Program-made: the position numbers and the translations under genes | Part shown: piece by piece, positions 1 through 9,019 of the stretch | Layout: each line of letters starts with the position of its first letter | Position numbering within the stretch: the stretch's first letter is position 1 | NCBI RefSeq assembly: GCF_001885075.1 | Contig: NZ_MODU01000004.1 | Coordinates: 62,001 to 126,000 of the forward strand | Direction: 5' to 3' | Length of the DNA: 64,000 nt | Source: Alteromonas sp. V450 | Lineage (GTDB): Bacteria; Pseudomonadota; Gammaproteobacteria; Enterobacterales; Alteromonadaceae | The notes under the pieces: model-generated | The model's input: the letters and a program-made list of their open reading frames with translations, nothing else | Database searches by the model: none | Told to the model about the DNA's origin: nothing

Positions 1-199
1 CATGGTGTCGTCTTCACTCCCTGAAGAGGGGGTAAACCTGAAAGAATATCTCTCCGAGCTTGAGGTTACCCTTATTAGACAGGCACTCGACAATCAAGAC
101 TGGGTCGTTGCAAGGGCGGCTGATAAGCTTGGAATGCGACGCACTACGCTGGTCGAAAAAATGCGTAAGTACGATATTCAGCGTACTGAAGAGGCTTAA
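1..199 (+). CDS. flrA: FlrA/FleQ-type sigma-54 flagellar master regulator, C-terminal end only
   Basis: Only the last ~65 codons are inside the window; the gene begins upstream. What is visible is a Fis-type helix-turn-helix: a helix with LIRQALD, then VARAADKLGMRRTTLVEKMRKY, as in the DNA-binding tails of sigma-54 activators. FlrA (Vibrio) / FleQ (Pseudomonas) switches on the flrBC two-component genes and class II flagellar genes. Identity as FlrA rests on the flrBC pair directly downstream and on the RRTTLVEKM sequence typical of this family; the AAA+ and receiver-like domains cannot be seen. Confidence 0.85.
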   Translation, partial: MVSSSLPEEGVNLKEYLSELEVTLIRQALDNQDWVVARAADKLGMRRTTLVEKMRKYDIQRTEEA

Positions 200-272
200 C
201 GTCAGGGAATTGACGTTGCATTTAACACCCTTTAATTGCCTTTAAGTCTTTGTAAAATAAGCCAATGTTGAA

Positions 273-289
273 TTGGCACACCTTCTGCT
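273..289 (+). promoter_or_regulatory. Sigma-54 (-24/-12) promoter of flrBC
   Basis: TTGGCAC at 273-279, five bases, then CTGCT. The GG (275-276) and GC (287-288) are separated by 10 bases as sigma-54 requires; one mismatch to TGGCAC-N5-TTGC. It lies about 47 bases before flrB, matching the known FlrA-plus-sigma-54 control of flrBC in Vibrio. Confidence 0.7.
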
Positions 290-335
290 TTATCCAAGTC
301 ATATTTATTAACGTCTGCAAATTGACGAGGGCAAT

Positions 336-1472
336 ATGGCTTTGGATAGTACTTCAACTACAAGTGAGTTCACACCGACCGATTTTGTTTTTGACGGAGT
401 GAGTGAAAGCACTTCATCTCGCGTAGACACTTCTTTATGTAACGATGAACTTGCATCTTTGCGCTTACAAGCGAGTAGACTCGAACACTTGCTGCAAGTC
501 ATGCCCGCGGGCGTAATCGTGATTGATGGGAAAGGCATCGTTCGTCAAGCCAACGAGCAAGCAAAGGCGTTGTTAGGCGAGCCACTTGAAGAAGAAGTTT
601 GGAGACGTATTATCTCGCGCTCATTTAAACCTCGTGCTGACGATGGGCATGAGGTGTCTTTGGTCGACGGTAGGCGTGTAAAGTTATCAATCACTCCTCT
701 TGAAAATGAACCTGGGCAATTGATAGTGATAACAGATCTAACGGAAACGCGACAGCTGCAGGCACGTGTGAGTCATATGCAGCGTTTATCGTCACTAGGT
801 AAAATGGTCGCATCCCTGGCACATCAGATTCGTACACCTCTATCAGCAGCTATGCTTTACGCTTCTAATTTGACAAGAAAAGGCCTTCCTCATCAGGCAC
901 AAAGCGAGTTCGCGTGCAAGCTATCAGACCGGCTCAAAGAGCTTGAAAGCCAAGTAAATGACATGCTGCTATTTGCTAAGTCTGGTGAGGAGCAAGTTGT
1001 TTGTGACATCACATTGCAGGAACTCTTTAATGCAATTGAAAGCAGCGCGGTATCTATGGTTTCACAAGCATCACAACACTTATCGTTCAGCGGGTTTGAT
1101 AAAGCGGCAGTGATAACCGGGAATTTAACGGCGCTACAAGGCGCATTGTTAAACCTTGTTCACAACGCCAGTCAAGCAACGCCTAAAGGATGTACCGTTG
1201 AAGTTAATGCGAGTTTAATCCAAGAAAAACTCATTGTTTCAGTAGTCGACAAAGGCAAGGGCGTGCCTGATGCGTTGAAAAACAAAGTTTTTGAGCCGTT
1301 TTTTACTACAAAAACTCATGGTACGGGGTTGGGTCTAGCAGTCGTTAAGTCTGTGGTTGCTGCTCACAACGGTCAATTAAACGTGTGTGATACGTCACAA
1401 GGGGGCGCGTGTTTCAGTGTCGCGCTACCTCTGAGAGAAGTGCAGGGTATCATCGGTAGCAAAGTGGCTTAA
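336..1472 (+). CDS. flrB: Flagellar sensor histidine kinase FlrB (FleS)
   Basis: Cytoplasmic histidine kinase that phosphorylates FlrC to activate middle/late flagellar genes. No membrane segment is seen. A PAS-like region (about residues 48-120, VMPAGVIVIDGKG) is followed by HisKA with phospho-acceptor His163 in SLAHQIRTPL, then a HATPase_c domain with an N-box (NLVHNASQA), a G1 box (DKGKGVP) and a G2 box (GTGLGLAV). The ATG at 336 has GAGGG just upstream. flrC follows after 13 bases, so the two are co-transcribed from the -24/-12 promoter at 273-289. The 378-residue length is normal for FlrB. Confidence 0.93.
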   Translation: MALDSTSTTSEFTPTDFVFDGVSESTSSRVDTSLCNDELASLRLQASRLEHLLQVMPAGVIVIDGKGIVRQANEQAKALLGEPLEEEVWRRIISRSFKPRADDGHEVSLVDGRRVKLSITPLENEPGQLIVITDLTETRQLQARVSHMQRLSSLGKMVASLAHQIRTPLSAAMLYASNLTRKGLPHQAQSEFACKLSDRLKELESQVNDMLLFAKSGEEQVVCDITLQELFNAIESSAVSMVSQASQHLSFSGFDKAAVITGNLTALQGALLNLVHNASQATPKGCTVEVNASLIQEKLIVSVVDKGKGVPDALKNKVFEPFFTTKTHGTGLGLAVVKSVVAAHNGQLNVCDTSQGGACFSVALPLREVQGIIGSKVA

Positions 1473-1485
1473 TTCCGAGGGGAAT

Positions 1486-2826
1486 ATGATGTTAAAAACA
1501 ACTATTTTAATTGTTGAAGACGATGCAGGGCTTCGCGAAGCGCTTTTTGATACGTTACTACTCGGTGGTTATCACGTTGTTAGTGCAGAATGTGCAGAAA
1601 GTGCATTAATGATGCTGTCCGAACAACATGTCGACCTTGTAGTCAGTGATATTCAGATGGGGGAGATGAGTGGGCTAATGCTGTTGAAAAGCATTAAAGC
1701 TAAATACCCACATTTACCCGTTCTCTTGATGACCGCCTATGCAACCATTGATGATGCCGTGCAGGCTATGCGTGACGGTGCTACCGACTACCTATCAAAA
1801 CCATTCGCCCCTGAGGTGTTATTAAATCTCGTTGGGCGATATGCACCGGCGCAAAAGATTGAATCGAGAACGCCAATTGTCGCTGACCCGTCTAGCTTAA
1901 AGTTACTTGAACTCTCAAGAAAAGTCGCCAAGTCAGAGGCAACGGTAATGGTATTAGGGCCAAGCGGCTCGGGCAAAGAGGTTTTATCTCGCTATATACA
2001 CGATCAATCCAGTAGATGTGAAGCGCCGTTTGTCGCTATAAACTGCGCTGCTATTCCTGAAAATATGCTTGAGGCAACCCTTTTTGGTTATGAGAAAGGC
2101 GCATTTACAGGGGCAGTCCAAGCATGCCCTGGTAAGTTTGAACAAGCGCAGGACGGTACGCTTCTTCTTGATGAGATTACCGAGATGGACTTGGCACTGC
2201 AGGCTAAGCTTCTTAGAGTATTGCAAGAGCGAGAGGTAGAGCGTTTAGGAGGGCGTAAAACAGTTAAACTAAACGTGCGTGTTATTGCGACGAGTAACCG
2301 AGATTTGCGCAAAGCGGTAGATGCCGGTGAGTTCAGAGAAGACCTATATTATCGACTAAATGTGTTCCCAATTGAATGGCGACCTTTGGCGCAAAGACCA
2401 GGTGATATCGTGCCGTTAGCAGAACACTTGGTTCAGCGCCATGCAAATGTTCAGGGTATGTCAAACGTTAGGTTAAGTGCTACAGCGCGCAATAAGCTGA
2501 GTCAATACAGCTGGCCAGGCAATGTCAGAGAGTTAGAAAACGTCGTTCAAAGAGCTTTGATATTGTGTGAAAACAACGAGATAGCTGCAACAGACCTGAT
2601 GATTGATGAAGATATTAGTAGCGTCGTGGAAAAAGCAGCAGAAGTCGTAGAAGATAATAAACTAGGGTCTGAGTTACGCTATCAAGAGCATCAGATCATT
2701 TTGGACACGCTCGCCATGTGCAAAGGGAAGCGAAAGGACGTTGCAGAGAAACTTGGCATAAGTCCAAGAACGTTGCGATATAAACTCGCTCGAATGCGAG
2801 AAGATGGAATTGAAGTTCCTGCGTAA
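1486..2826 (+). CDS. flrC: Sigma-54-dependent flagellar response regulator FlrC (FleR)
   Basis: NtrC-family activator of class III flagellar promoters. The receiver domain (residues 4-115) has the acidic pair ED(D) at 11-13, phospho-acceptor Asp55 (VVSDIQM) and Lys105 (SKPF). The AAA+ domain follows: Walker A GPSGSGKE at 158-165, the sigma-54 contact loop GAFTGA, and an R-finger region. It ends in a Fis-type HTH (KDVAEKLGISPRTLRYKL). GAGGGG precedes the ATG at 1486; an in-frame ATG at 1489 is an equally good start. A strong terminator at 2869-2905 ends the transcript. Confidence 0.94.
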   Translation: MMLKTTILIVEDDAGLREALFDTLLLGGYHVVSAECAESALMMLSEQHVDLVVSDIQMGEMSGLMLLKSIKAKYPHLPVLLMTAYATIDDAVQAMRDGATDYLSKPFAPEVLLNLVGRYAPAQKIESRTPIVADPSSLKLLELSRKVAKSEATVMVLGPSGSGKEVLSRYIHDQSSRCEAPFVAINCAAIPENMLEATLFGYEKGAFTGAVQACPGKFEQAQDGTLLLDEITEMDLALQAKLLRVLQEREVERLGGRKTVKLNVRVIATSNRDLRKAVDAGEFREDLYYRLNVFPIEWRPLAQRPGDIVPLAEHLVQRHANVQGMSNVRLSATARNKLSQYSWPGNVRELENVVQRALILCENNEIAATDLMIDEDISSVVEKAAEVVEDNKLGSELRYQEHQIILDTLAMCKGKRKDVAEKLGISPRTLRYKLARMREDGIEVPA

Positions 2827-2868
2827 AATATAAATGTTTAATGCGGGCCAATACGCATTTCATAGCCG

Positions 2869-2905
2869 ACCGCCGCCGAGCACTATTTAAGGCGGCGGTT
2901 TTTTG
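2869..2905 (+). terminator. Rho-independent terminator after flrC
   Basis: A nine-base GC-rich stem, ACCGCCGCC at 2869-2877 pairing with GGCGGCGGT at 2891-2899, followed by a T run. It insulates flrBC from the fliE operon. Confidence 0.85.
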
Positions 2906-2989
2906 TTGTTTCTTATCTGTATTACGTCATAAAATTGTCTATCACCCACATATTCTCTTTAACTCATTGAAATATAGAGTTAATTAAAG

Positions 2990-3006
2990 TTGGCAAGCCC
3001 TTTGCT
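2990..3006 (+). promoter_or_regulatory. Sigma-54 (-24/-12) promoter of the fliE operon
   Basis: TTGGCAAGCCCTTTGCT: TGGCA and TTGC elements with GG (2992-2993) and GC (3004-3005) 10 bases apart, an almost consensus sigma-54 site about 70 bases before fliE. Class III fli operons in polar flagellates are driven this way by FlrC. Confidence 0.82.
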
Positions 3007-3074
3007 AAATCCTTTCTATAAGTCAGTTTTACGTTCGCCAAAAAGGGCAACGTGTTTACATGCTAGGAGTGGTT

Positions 3075-3404
3075 ATGGACGTTAAAGCCAATAGTTTGTA
3101 TCAAGAAATGCAGAGCATGATTGGTCAATCTCGTCTTCAAGTTAATGAACCTCAGCAAATGAGGGAAATCAATTCCTCTGCAAGTGATTTTGCGACCATG
3201 CTTAAGCACGCCGTCGATGGTGTGAATAATATGCAGCTCGAATCGAAAGATGCACAGCAGCGTTTTGAAATGGGCGATCCAAACCTTAGCTTGGCAGAGG
3301 TGATGTTGACTAAAGAGAAGTCGGGCATCGCTTTTGAAGCCACAGTTCAAGTGCGTAATAAAGTGCTTGAAGCATACAAAACCATCATGAATATGCCGGT
3401 ATAA
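3075..3404 (+). CDS. fliE: Flagellar hook-basal body protein FliE
   Basis: Small rod-proximal protein joining the MS ring to the rod; exported early by the flagellar type III system. The start at ATG 3075 is preferred over the in-frame ATG at 3060 because AGGAG (3065-3069) sits correctly before 3075; this gives 109 residues, the family norm. The C-terminal half has the conserved pattern SLAEVMLTKEKSGIAFEA ... VRNKVLEAYKTIMNMPV. First gene of the sigma-54-driven operon fliEFGHIJ. Confidence 0.93.
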   Translation: MDVKANSLYQEMQSMIGQSRLQVNEPQQMREINSSASDFATMLKHAVDGVNNMQLESKDAQQRFEMGDPNLSLAEVMLTKEKSGIAFEATVQVRNKVLEAYKTIMNMPV

Positions 3405-3416
3405 TTGGAGTAGGGT

Positions 3417-5111
3417 ATGGCTGACGCAACAGGTACTAATTTAACCGTTCCAGACCAGCATCAAACGTTGGACAGCGAGCCTGAAAACAAATCAGGGTTT
3501 ATGGACACGTTGGGAAGCGCCGACATGATGCGCCAGATGGCACTGGTAGTTGTGCTTGTCATCTGTGTTGCGATAGCAATTTTTATTCTGTTGTGGTCGC
3601 AGGAGCCCGATTATCGTCCATTGGCTAAAATGGAAACTCAAGAACTGATTGAAACGCTGGATTACTTGGATGCTAATCTTATTGACTACAAGTTAGAGGG
3701 CAATACCGTCTACGTACGAAGCGATGAGTTTCAAAATATACGCCTCGGTATGACCCGTCAAGGATTGACACAAACGTCAGATGCTGGCGCTGACATTATC
3801 ATGCAAGACATGGGATTTGGTGTCAGTCAGCGTGTGGAAATGGAAAGACTTAAGCACGCTCGAGAACAACAAATTGCAGCAACGATTGAAGATATCGCAA
3901 GTATACAAAAAGCACGTGTACTTCTTGCAATGCCGAAAGAGAATGTGTTTGCTCGAAGAGAAAAGAAAGCGTCAGCAACCGTTGTCTTAACGGCTAAACG
4001 CGGTGCAGTTATTGCGGGCGAGGAAGTGGATGCTGTCGTAGATATCGTTGCCTCTGCCGTACAAAACATGGAGCCATCAAAGGTAACGGTTACCGATAGC
4101 AATGGACGTTTGTTAAATTCAGGGTCCCAGGACTCAATGAGCGCTCGTGCACGCAAAGAGTATGAAATTGAGCGTCAAAGAGAGCAGGAATATCTTGAAA
4201 AAATTGACGCAATTCTTATCCCGGTTTTAGGTATTGGAAATTACACCGCTCAGGCTGACGTTTCCATGGACTTTACTGCCATGGAGCAAACACAGCGCAG
4301 CTATAATCCAGATTTGCCTGCAGTGCGCAGTGAGATGATCATGGAAGAGAACAGTGTTGGAGGTGGTGTCGGTGGCATCCCAGGCGCGCTCTCTAATCAG
4401 CCTCCACTCGATTCAAATATTCCAGAAAATGCAGGTGGCGCCGCACAACAGACTATGCCAGGCAGAACTGCGAAAGAGTCGACGCGTAATTATGAGTTAG
4501 ACACGACTATCAGTCACACGAAAAAGCAGACGGGTGTTATTCGTCGGTTGAGTGTTTCTGTGGCCGTCGACTATGCCCAAGTCACAGCGGAAGATGGCAC
4601 GGTGACAGCCTCGCCTCGTAAGCAAGAAGAGATGTTGAATATTCGTCGACTCTTGCAGGGTGGTATAGGCTTTGATGTAACCCGTGGTGATAGTTTAGAA
4701 GTGGTAAGCGTGCCATTTACCCGAGTAGATGCTGGAGAAGTAGAAGACCTGCCGCTTTGGGAACAGCCCGGGTTTTTACCTATACTTAAACTTGTTGTTG
4801 GCGGACTGGTAATAATTGTACTAATTATTTTTGTGATTCGCCCAATGTTACGCCGATTGATTAACCCTGACGAGTCGAATGAAACCGAAGACTTTGATGC
4901 TGATGAAGGTCTTGATCTTGGTGACGATACCATTAGCATGCTGAGTACCGATTTTGACGAAGGACAGGTAGGTTTTGCACCCGATGGCTCGCTGATGCTT
5001 CCTGACCTTCATAAAGACGAAGATGTATTAAAAGCAGTAAGAGCACTAGTGGCAAATGAACCTGAATTGTCAGCCCAAGTTGTCAAGGGCTGGTTAATGC
5101 AAGATGAGTAG
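3417..5111 (+). CDS. fliF: Flagellar MS-ring protein FliF
   Basis: Inner-membrane MS-ring subunit, the base on which rotor and export gate assemble. There is one membrane segment at about residues 41-60 (LVVVLVICVAIAIFILLW) and a second near residue 450 (LVVGGLVIIVLIIFVI), with the large periplasmic ring-building domains between them. The cytoplasmic C-terminal tail is acidic and ends in the FliG-binding helix (LVANEPELSAQVVKGWL). At 564 residues it is of usual length. It lies 12 bases after fliE and 12 bases before fliG. Confidence 0.96.
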   Translation: MADATGTNLTVPDQHQTLDSEPENKSGFMDTLGSADMMRQMALVVVLVICVAIAIFILLWSQEPDYRPLAKMETQELIETLDYLDANLIDYKLEGNTVYVRSDEFQNIRLGMTRQGLTQTSDAGADIIMQDMGFGVSQRVEMERLKHAREQQIAATIEDIASIQKARVLLAMPKENVFARREKKASATVVLTAKRGAVIAGEEVDAVVDIVASAVQNMEPSKVTVTDSNGRLLNSGSQDSMSARARKEYEIERQREQEYLEKIDAILIPVLGIGNYTAQADVSMDFTAMEQTQRSYNPDLPAVRSEMIMEENSVGGGVGGIPGALSNQPPLDSNIPENAGGAAQQTMPGRTAKESTRNYELDTTISHTKKQTGVIRRLSVSVAVDYAQVTAEDGTVTASPRKQEEMLNIRRLLQGGIGFDVTRGDSLEVVSVPFTRVDAGEVEDLPLWEQPGFLPILKLVVGGLVIIVLIIFVIRPMLRRLINPDESNETEDFDADEGLDLGDDTISMLSTDFDEGQVGFAPDGSLMLPDLHKDEDVLKAVRALVANEPELSAQVVKGWLMQDE

Positions 5112-5123
5112 TAGGAACAGAAC

Positions 5124-6164
5124 ATGGCTGAAGAACTTGCAAATGTGGAAGAGCCGTCATACGACGTCAGTAAACTAGAAGGTGTCGAAAAAGCAGCAAT
5201 ACTACTGTTAAGCCTTTCTGAAGAAGATGCTGCGCAAATACTAAAACACTTGGAACCCAAGCAAGTACAAAAGCTTGGTACTGAAATGGCCAAAGTGGAT
5301 GACATGACGCAGACCAAAATTACGGCTGTGCATAAGCATTTTATTGAAGAGATACAAAACTACAGTACGATTGGGTTCCAGAGCCAAGACTTTGTTAAAC
5401 GAGCGCTTACAGCAGCACTTGGTGAAGATAAAGCCGCTAACCTTATTGATCAAATTCTCATGGGGAGTGGCGCTAAAGGGCTGGATTCACTTAAGTGGAT
5501 GGACTCGAAACAAGTCGCAAGCATTATTCGCAACGAACACCCACAGATTCAAACAATCGTTCTATCCTATTTAGAACCAGAACAAAGCGCAGAAATTTTG
5601 GCACAGTTCCCAGAAAAAGTGCGTCTAGATCTTCTTATGCGTATTGCTAATTTAGAAGAAGTTCAGCCTGCAGCGCTACAAGAGCTTAACGAAATCATGG
5701 AGAAACAGTTTGCAGGTCAGGCAGGTACGCAAGCAGCTAAAATGGGCGGCCTGAAATCTGCGGCCAACATTATGAACTACTTAGACACTGCAATTGAAGG
5801 TCAATTGATGGACGCTATTCGTGAACAAGACGAAGAAATGAGCCAGCAAATTCAAGACCTTATGTTTGTATTTGACAACCTTGTTGATGTTGATGACAAG
5901 GGGATCCAAGCTATTTTGCGGGAAGTTCAGCAGGACGCATTGCTTAAAGCCATCAAAGGTGCTGACGACGAGCTTAAAGATAAAATAATGCGCAACATGT
6001 CGAAGCGAGCCGCTGAAATGCTTAACGATGACCTTGAAGCACTCGGACCTGTGCGCATCAGTGAAGTTGAAACGGCACAAAAGGAAATTCTGTCCGTTGC
6101 GCGTCGTCTGTCTGACTCAGGAGAAATCATGCTTGGTGGCGGCGGTGGTGAAGAGTTCTTGTAA
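5124..6164 (+). CDS. fliG: Flagellar rotor/switch protein FliG
   Basis: C-ring protein that binds FliF and carries the torque helix that interacts with the stator. The three FliG domains are visible: N-terminal (KAAILLLSLSEEDAAQILKHL), middle with the EHPQ motif (NEHPQIQTIVLSYL), and C-terminal (MFVFDNLVDVDDKGIQAILREV) with the charged residues used for stator contact. The 346-residue length is normal. The RBS AGGAA lies before the ATG at 5124. The C-terminus ends in a Gly run followed by EEFL. Confidence 0.96.
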   Translation: MAEELANVEEPSYDVSKLEGVEKAAILLLSLSEEDAAQILKHLEPKQVQKLGTEMAKVDDMTQTKITAVHKHFIEEIQNYSTIGFQSQDFVKRALTAALGEDKAANLIDQILMGSGAKGLDSLKWMDSKQVASIIRNEHPQIQTIVLSYLEPEQSAEILAQFPEKVRLDLLMRIANLEEVQPAALQELNEIMEKQFAGQAGTQAAKMGGLKSAANIMNYLDTAIEGQLMDAIREQDEEMSQQIQDLMFVFDNLVDVDDKGIQAILREVQQDALLKAIKGADDELKDKIMRNMSKRAAEMLNDDLEALGPVRISEVETAQKEILSVARRLSDSGEIMLGGGGGEEFL

Positions 6165-6207
6165 CGCTCACCGTTTTCCCCGTTAATCAACCACATTGGA
6201 CGAGACT

Positions 6208-6990
6208 ATGTCTGCAAATAAGCCATTTAGCGATACCGAAGTAAGTGAAGCAAAAAAATGGGATTTACCATTTGTAGATGATCCGAAAGCGTCGTCAAAA
6301 GATCAGCCGACTAATGCGTTAAATAAGCGCTCAGATTGGAAATACGAACCGCCTGAAGAAGAGGAAGAAGTACTTCCTCCCACCGCACAAGAAATCGAGG
6401 CTATACGACAAGCCGCCTTTGATGAAGGGTATCAAGAAGGAAAAAAAAGCGGATTCGAGGAAGGAAAAGCAGAAGGGCTTGAGCGAGGTTTAGAAGAGGG
6501 AAAAGAGCAAGGTCTCGCTGAAGGGCTCGAACAAGGCCTTCAAGACGGACAGCAGCAGATTGCTGCTCAGGTTGAAGTATGGCAGTTGTTAGTGGAAAAA
6601 CTGCATGATCCACTTTCTCAGGCGAATGATGTCACCCGCGACCAGTTAGTTAAGTTAGCAGTTACACTTGCTAAAGCGGTGATAAAAACAGAAATAACAC
6701 ATAATCATCAGGTCATAATTCAAGCATTGAATGAAGGCATAAAGGCATTGCCTATTAATCAAACTGAATATCAAATTCACATGCACCCCGAAGATATATC
6801 AATTGTTAATGCGCAGTTTGGGGAAGAAGAAGTCGCAAAGAAAGGATGGAAATTTGTCGAGTCACCTGCGATGGAGCGCGGAGGATGTGATATCACAACA
6901 CAGCACAATGCTGTTGATGTTTCAATCGAGCGCCGCTGTCGTGATGTTATTGAGACGTTTTTATTAAACCAAGGGTTATCCGATGACTAG
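6208..6990 (+). CDS. fliH: Flagellar export ATPase regulator FliH
   Basis: Peripheral stalk protein that binds FliI and FliN and keeps the export ATPase in check. The start is placed at ATG 6208 (260 residues) with GGACGAG just upstream; an in-frame TTG at 6196 is less likely. Residues ~70-120 form a repeated GxxxG/EEGxxxG region ([37 protein letters not shown]), the FliH glycine-repeat helix. The C-terminal domain ([17 protein letters not shown] ... HPED) matches the FliH/YscL fold. It overlaps fliI by 8 bases, indicating translational coupling. Confidence 0.92.
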   Translation: MSANKPFSDTEVSEAKKWDLPFVDDPKASSKDQPTNALNKRSDWKYEPPEEEEEVLPPTAQEIEAIRQAAFDEGYQEGKKSGFEEGKAEGLERGLEEGKEQGLAEGLEQGLQDGQQQIAAQVEVWQLLVEKLHDPLSQANDVTRDQLVKLAVTLAKAVIKTEITHNHQVIIQALNEGIKALPINQTEYQIHMHPEDISIVNAQFGEEEVAKKGWKFVESPAMERGGCDITTQHNAVDVSIERRCRDVIETFLLNQGLSDD

Positions 6991-8317
6991 CCCATGGCAC
7001 AATCACTTTGAATCACTTGCCAAGCAAGTAACTTCACCGCCTATTGTTGCAGCTGGAAAGCTGGTACGAGGCATTGGGCTTACCCTTGAAGCTGTGGGTT
7101 GCCAGCTGCCGGTAGGTAGTCAATGTTTAGTACAAACCATTGAGGGTGAAATTGAAGCTGAAGTAGTAGGTTTTGGTGACGACATTACGTATCTCATGCC
7201 GACAGAAGCAGTAAGAGGCATTGTGCCAGGTAGCCGGGTCATGCCGCTTAATAGGCAAAGTGGGCTGCCTGTTGGTATGGGGTTACTCGGTAGAGTGGTT
7301 GATGGAAATGGTCAACCGTTAGATGGCTTAGGTGCAATAGAAGCAGAGTCACGAGCCCCTACCAGTCGTCCACCGATGAATCCACTTCTTCGCAGGCCTA
7401 TTAATACACCTATGGACGTTGGGGTGCGTGCGATTAACGCATTAAACACAGTGGGTGTAGGGCAGCGAATGGGGCTTTTTGCCGGAAGTGGCGTGGGAAA
7501 GAGCGTGCTGCTAGGTATGATGACAAGAGGCTGCGAAGCTGATGTTGTTGTTGTCGGTTTGGTCGGGGAGCGAGGACGTGAAGTAAAAGAATTTATTCAT
7601 GAGATCCTGACCGAAAAAGAACGACAACGTGCAGTGGTTGTAGCGGCGCCGGCAGATACATCGCCGCTTATGCGTCTTAAGGGTTGTGAAACCGCGGTTA
7701 CCATAGCAGAATATTTTCGTGATAAGGGAATGAATGTATTGTTACTTATCGACTCACTAACACGCTATGCAATGGCGCAACGTGAGATAGCACTTGCTGT
7801 TGGAGAGCCGCCCGCAACTAAAGGCTATCCCCCGTCCGTTTTTGCGCGTTTACCTGCTCTGGTTGAAAGGGCAGGGAACGGAAATGAACGTCAAGGCTCA
7901 ATCACGGCTTTTTACACGGTACTCACTGAGGGAGACGATCTGCAGGATCCAATCGCTGATGCCGCGCGAGCTATTCTAGATGGTCACGTCGTTTTATCGA
8001 GAGCACTTGCTGACAGTGGACATTACCCTGCTATCGATATCGAAGCGTCTATAAGCCGTGTGATGCCGATGGTGGTGAGTGAAGAACATCAGCTCATGGC
8101 GCGAAGAATTCGCCAAGTCTATTCTCAATTTAAACAAAACCAAGATCTTATCTCGATTGGCGCTTATGCAAAAGGTTCAGACCCACGTATCGACTTGGCG
8201 ATAAGAGCAGAGCCTGCAATCAATGCGTTTTTACAGCAGGGAATGAAACAAACCTTACCTTACGATGAATGTTTAGAAGGTATGGCAGCGTTAGCGAAAG
8301 GGCTTGGGCAGGGCTAG
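6983..8317 (+). CDS. fliI: Flagellum-specific export ATP synthase FliI
   Basis: F1-beta-like ATPase energising protein export through the flagellar type III apparatus. Walker A is AGSGVGKS at residues 167-174; [14 protein letters not shown] and the Walker B region [18 protein letters not shown] follow, along with KGYPPSVFA, typical of FliI. 444 residues. It begins inside the end of fliH (8-base overlap) and is followed 60 bases later by fliJ. Confidence 0.96.
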   Translation: MTSPWHNHFESLAKQVTSPPIVAAGKLVRGIGLTLEAVGCQLPVGSQCLVQTIEGEIEAEVVGFGDDITYLMPTEAVRGIVPGSRVMPLNRQSGLPVGMGLLGRVVDGNGQPLDGLGAIEAESRAPTSRPPMNPLLRRPINTPMDVGVRAINALNTVGVGQRMGLFAGSGVGKSVLLGMMTRGCEADVVVVGLVGERGREVKEFIHEILTEKERQRAVVVAAPADTSPLMRLKGCETAVTIAEYFRDKGMNVLLLIDSLTRYAMAQREIALAVGEPPATKGYPPSVFARLPALVERAGNGNERQGSITAFYTVLTEGDDLQDPIADAARAILDGHVVLSRALADSGHYPAIDIEASISRVMPMVVSEEHQLMARRIRQVYSQFKQNQDLISIGAYAKGSDPRIDLAIRAEPAINAFLQQGMKQTLPYDECLEGMAALAKGLGQG

Positions 8318-8377
8318 TATGATGTATTTATGTGGTCAAACTAAAGCCGCCGGTCGTTTTGAAAAGGAAGCGCTTTT

Positions 8378-8824
8378 ATGACTAAGCAACTAGAGCGTTT
8401 GGCGGAGTTTGAGCGAGAAAAAGAGCGCAGAGAGGCGCAGCAATATCAACAAGCACAGCTTAATGTTGTACAACAGCAGCAAAAACTCACCAGCCTGGAA
8501 CAATACCGCATTGAGTATATTCAGGGTATTCAAAAAACCGGTCAATCGGGCGTGTCTGCGTCTTTCTACCAGCAACACTTGTCATTTGTGGGTAAACTAG
8601 ATAAAGCCTGTGAACAGCAGTCTCAAGTTATAACGCGCACGAAAATGGCGGCAGAGCAACGTAAACAATTGTGGCTTAAACAGCAGCAAAAAGTGAAAGC
8701 AGTATCGCTATTACTTGAAAAAAGACAACTGCAACAGCAAAAAAAAGAAGCGAAAGCGGAGCAAGCTATGATGGATGAGTTTGCGAACCAACGATTTCTT
8801 CGAGCCAAACACTCTTCATTTTAA
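8378..8824 (+). CDS. fliJ: Flagellar export chaperone FliJ
   Basis: Small, almost wholly coiled-coil protein (148 residues, rich in Gln, Lys and Glu; LAEFEREKERREAQQYQQAQ at the N-terminus) that acts as the central stalk of the export ATPase. The sequence is poorly conserved in the family; the call rests on length, the coiled-coil pattern and position after fliI. AAGGAAG precedes the ATG. Confidence 0.88.
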   Translation: MTKQLERLAEFEREKERREAQQYQQAQLNVVQQQQKLTSLEQYRIEYIQGIQKTGQSGVSASFYQQHLSFVGKLDKACEQQSQVITRTKMAAEQRKQLWLKQQQKVKAVSLLLEKRQLQQQKKEAKAEQAMMDEFANQRFLRAKHSSF

Positions 8825-8881
8825 CTTTATGCCTAGCAGTAGAGCGCTGCAGATTAGTGTGATGCCCCACTTTAGAAACTT

Positions 8882-8898
8882 TTGGCATACAGTTTGTA
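8882..8898 (+). promoter_or_regulatory. Candidate sigma-54 promoter before fliK
   Basis: TTGGCATACAGTTTGTA resembles a -24/-12 element with correct spacing, but the -12 GC is GT. It lies in the 195-base gap before fliK. Weak candidate only. Confidence 0.3.
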
Positions 8899-9019
8899 TT
8901 ACTTTGATTGTCCAATGTCATAAACACTGAACAACGTGACTAACGCCAGCAATTACACGCGCTTGAGCCCTGTTATTTTGCTTTGGTATAACGAATAAAC
9001 TGTAGGACGGTAGAATATT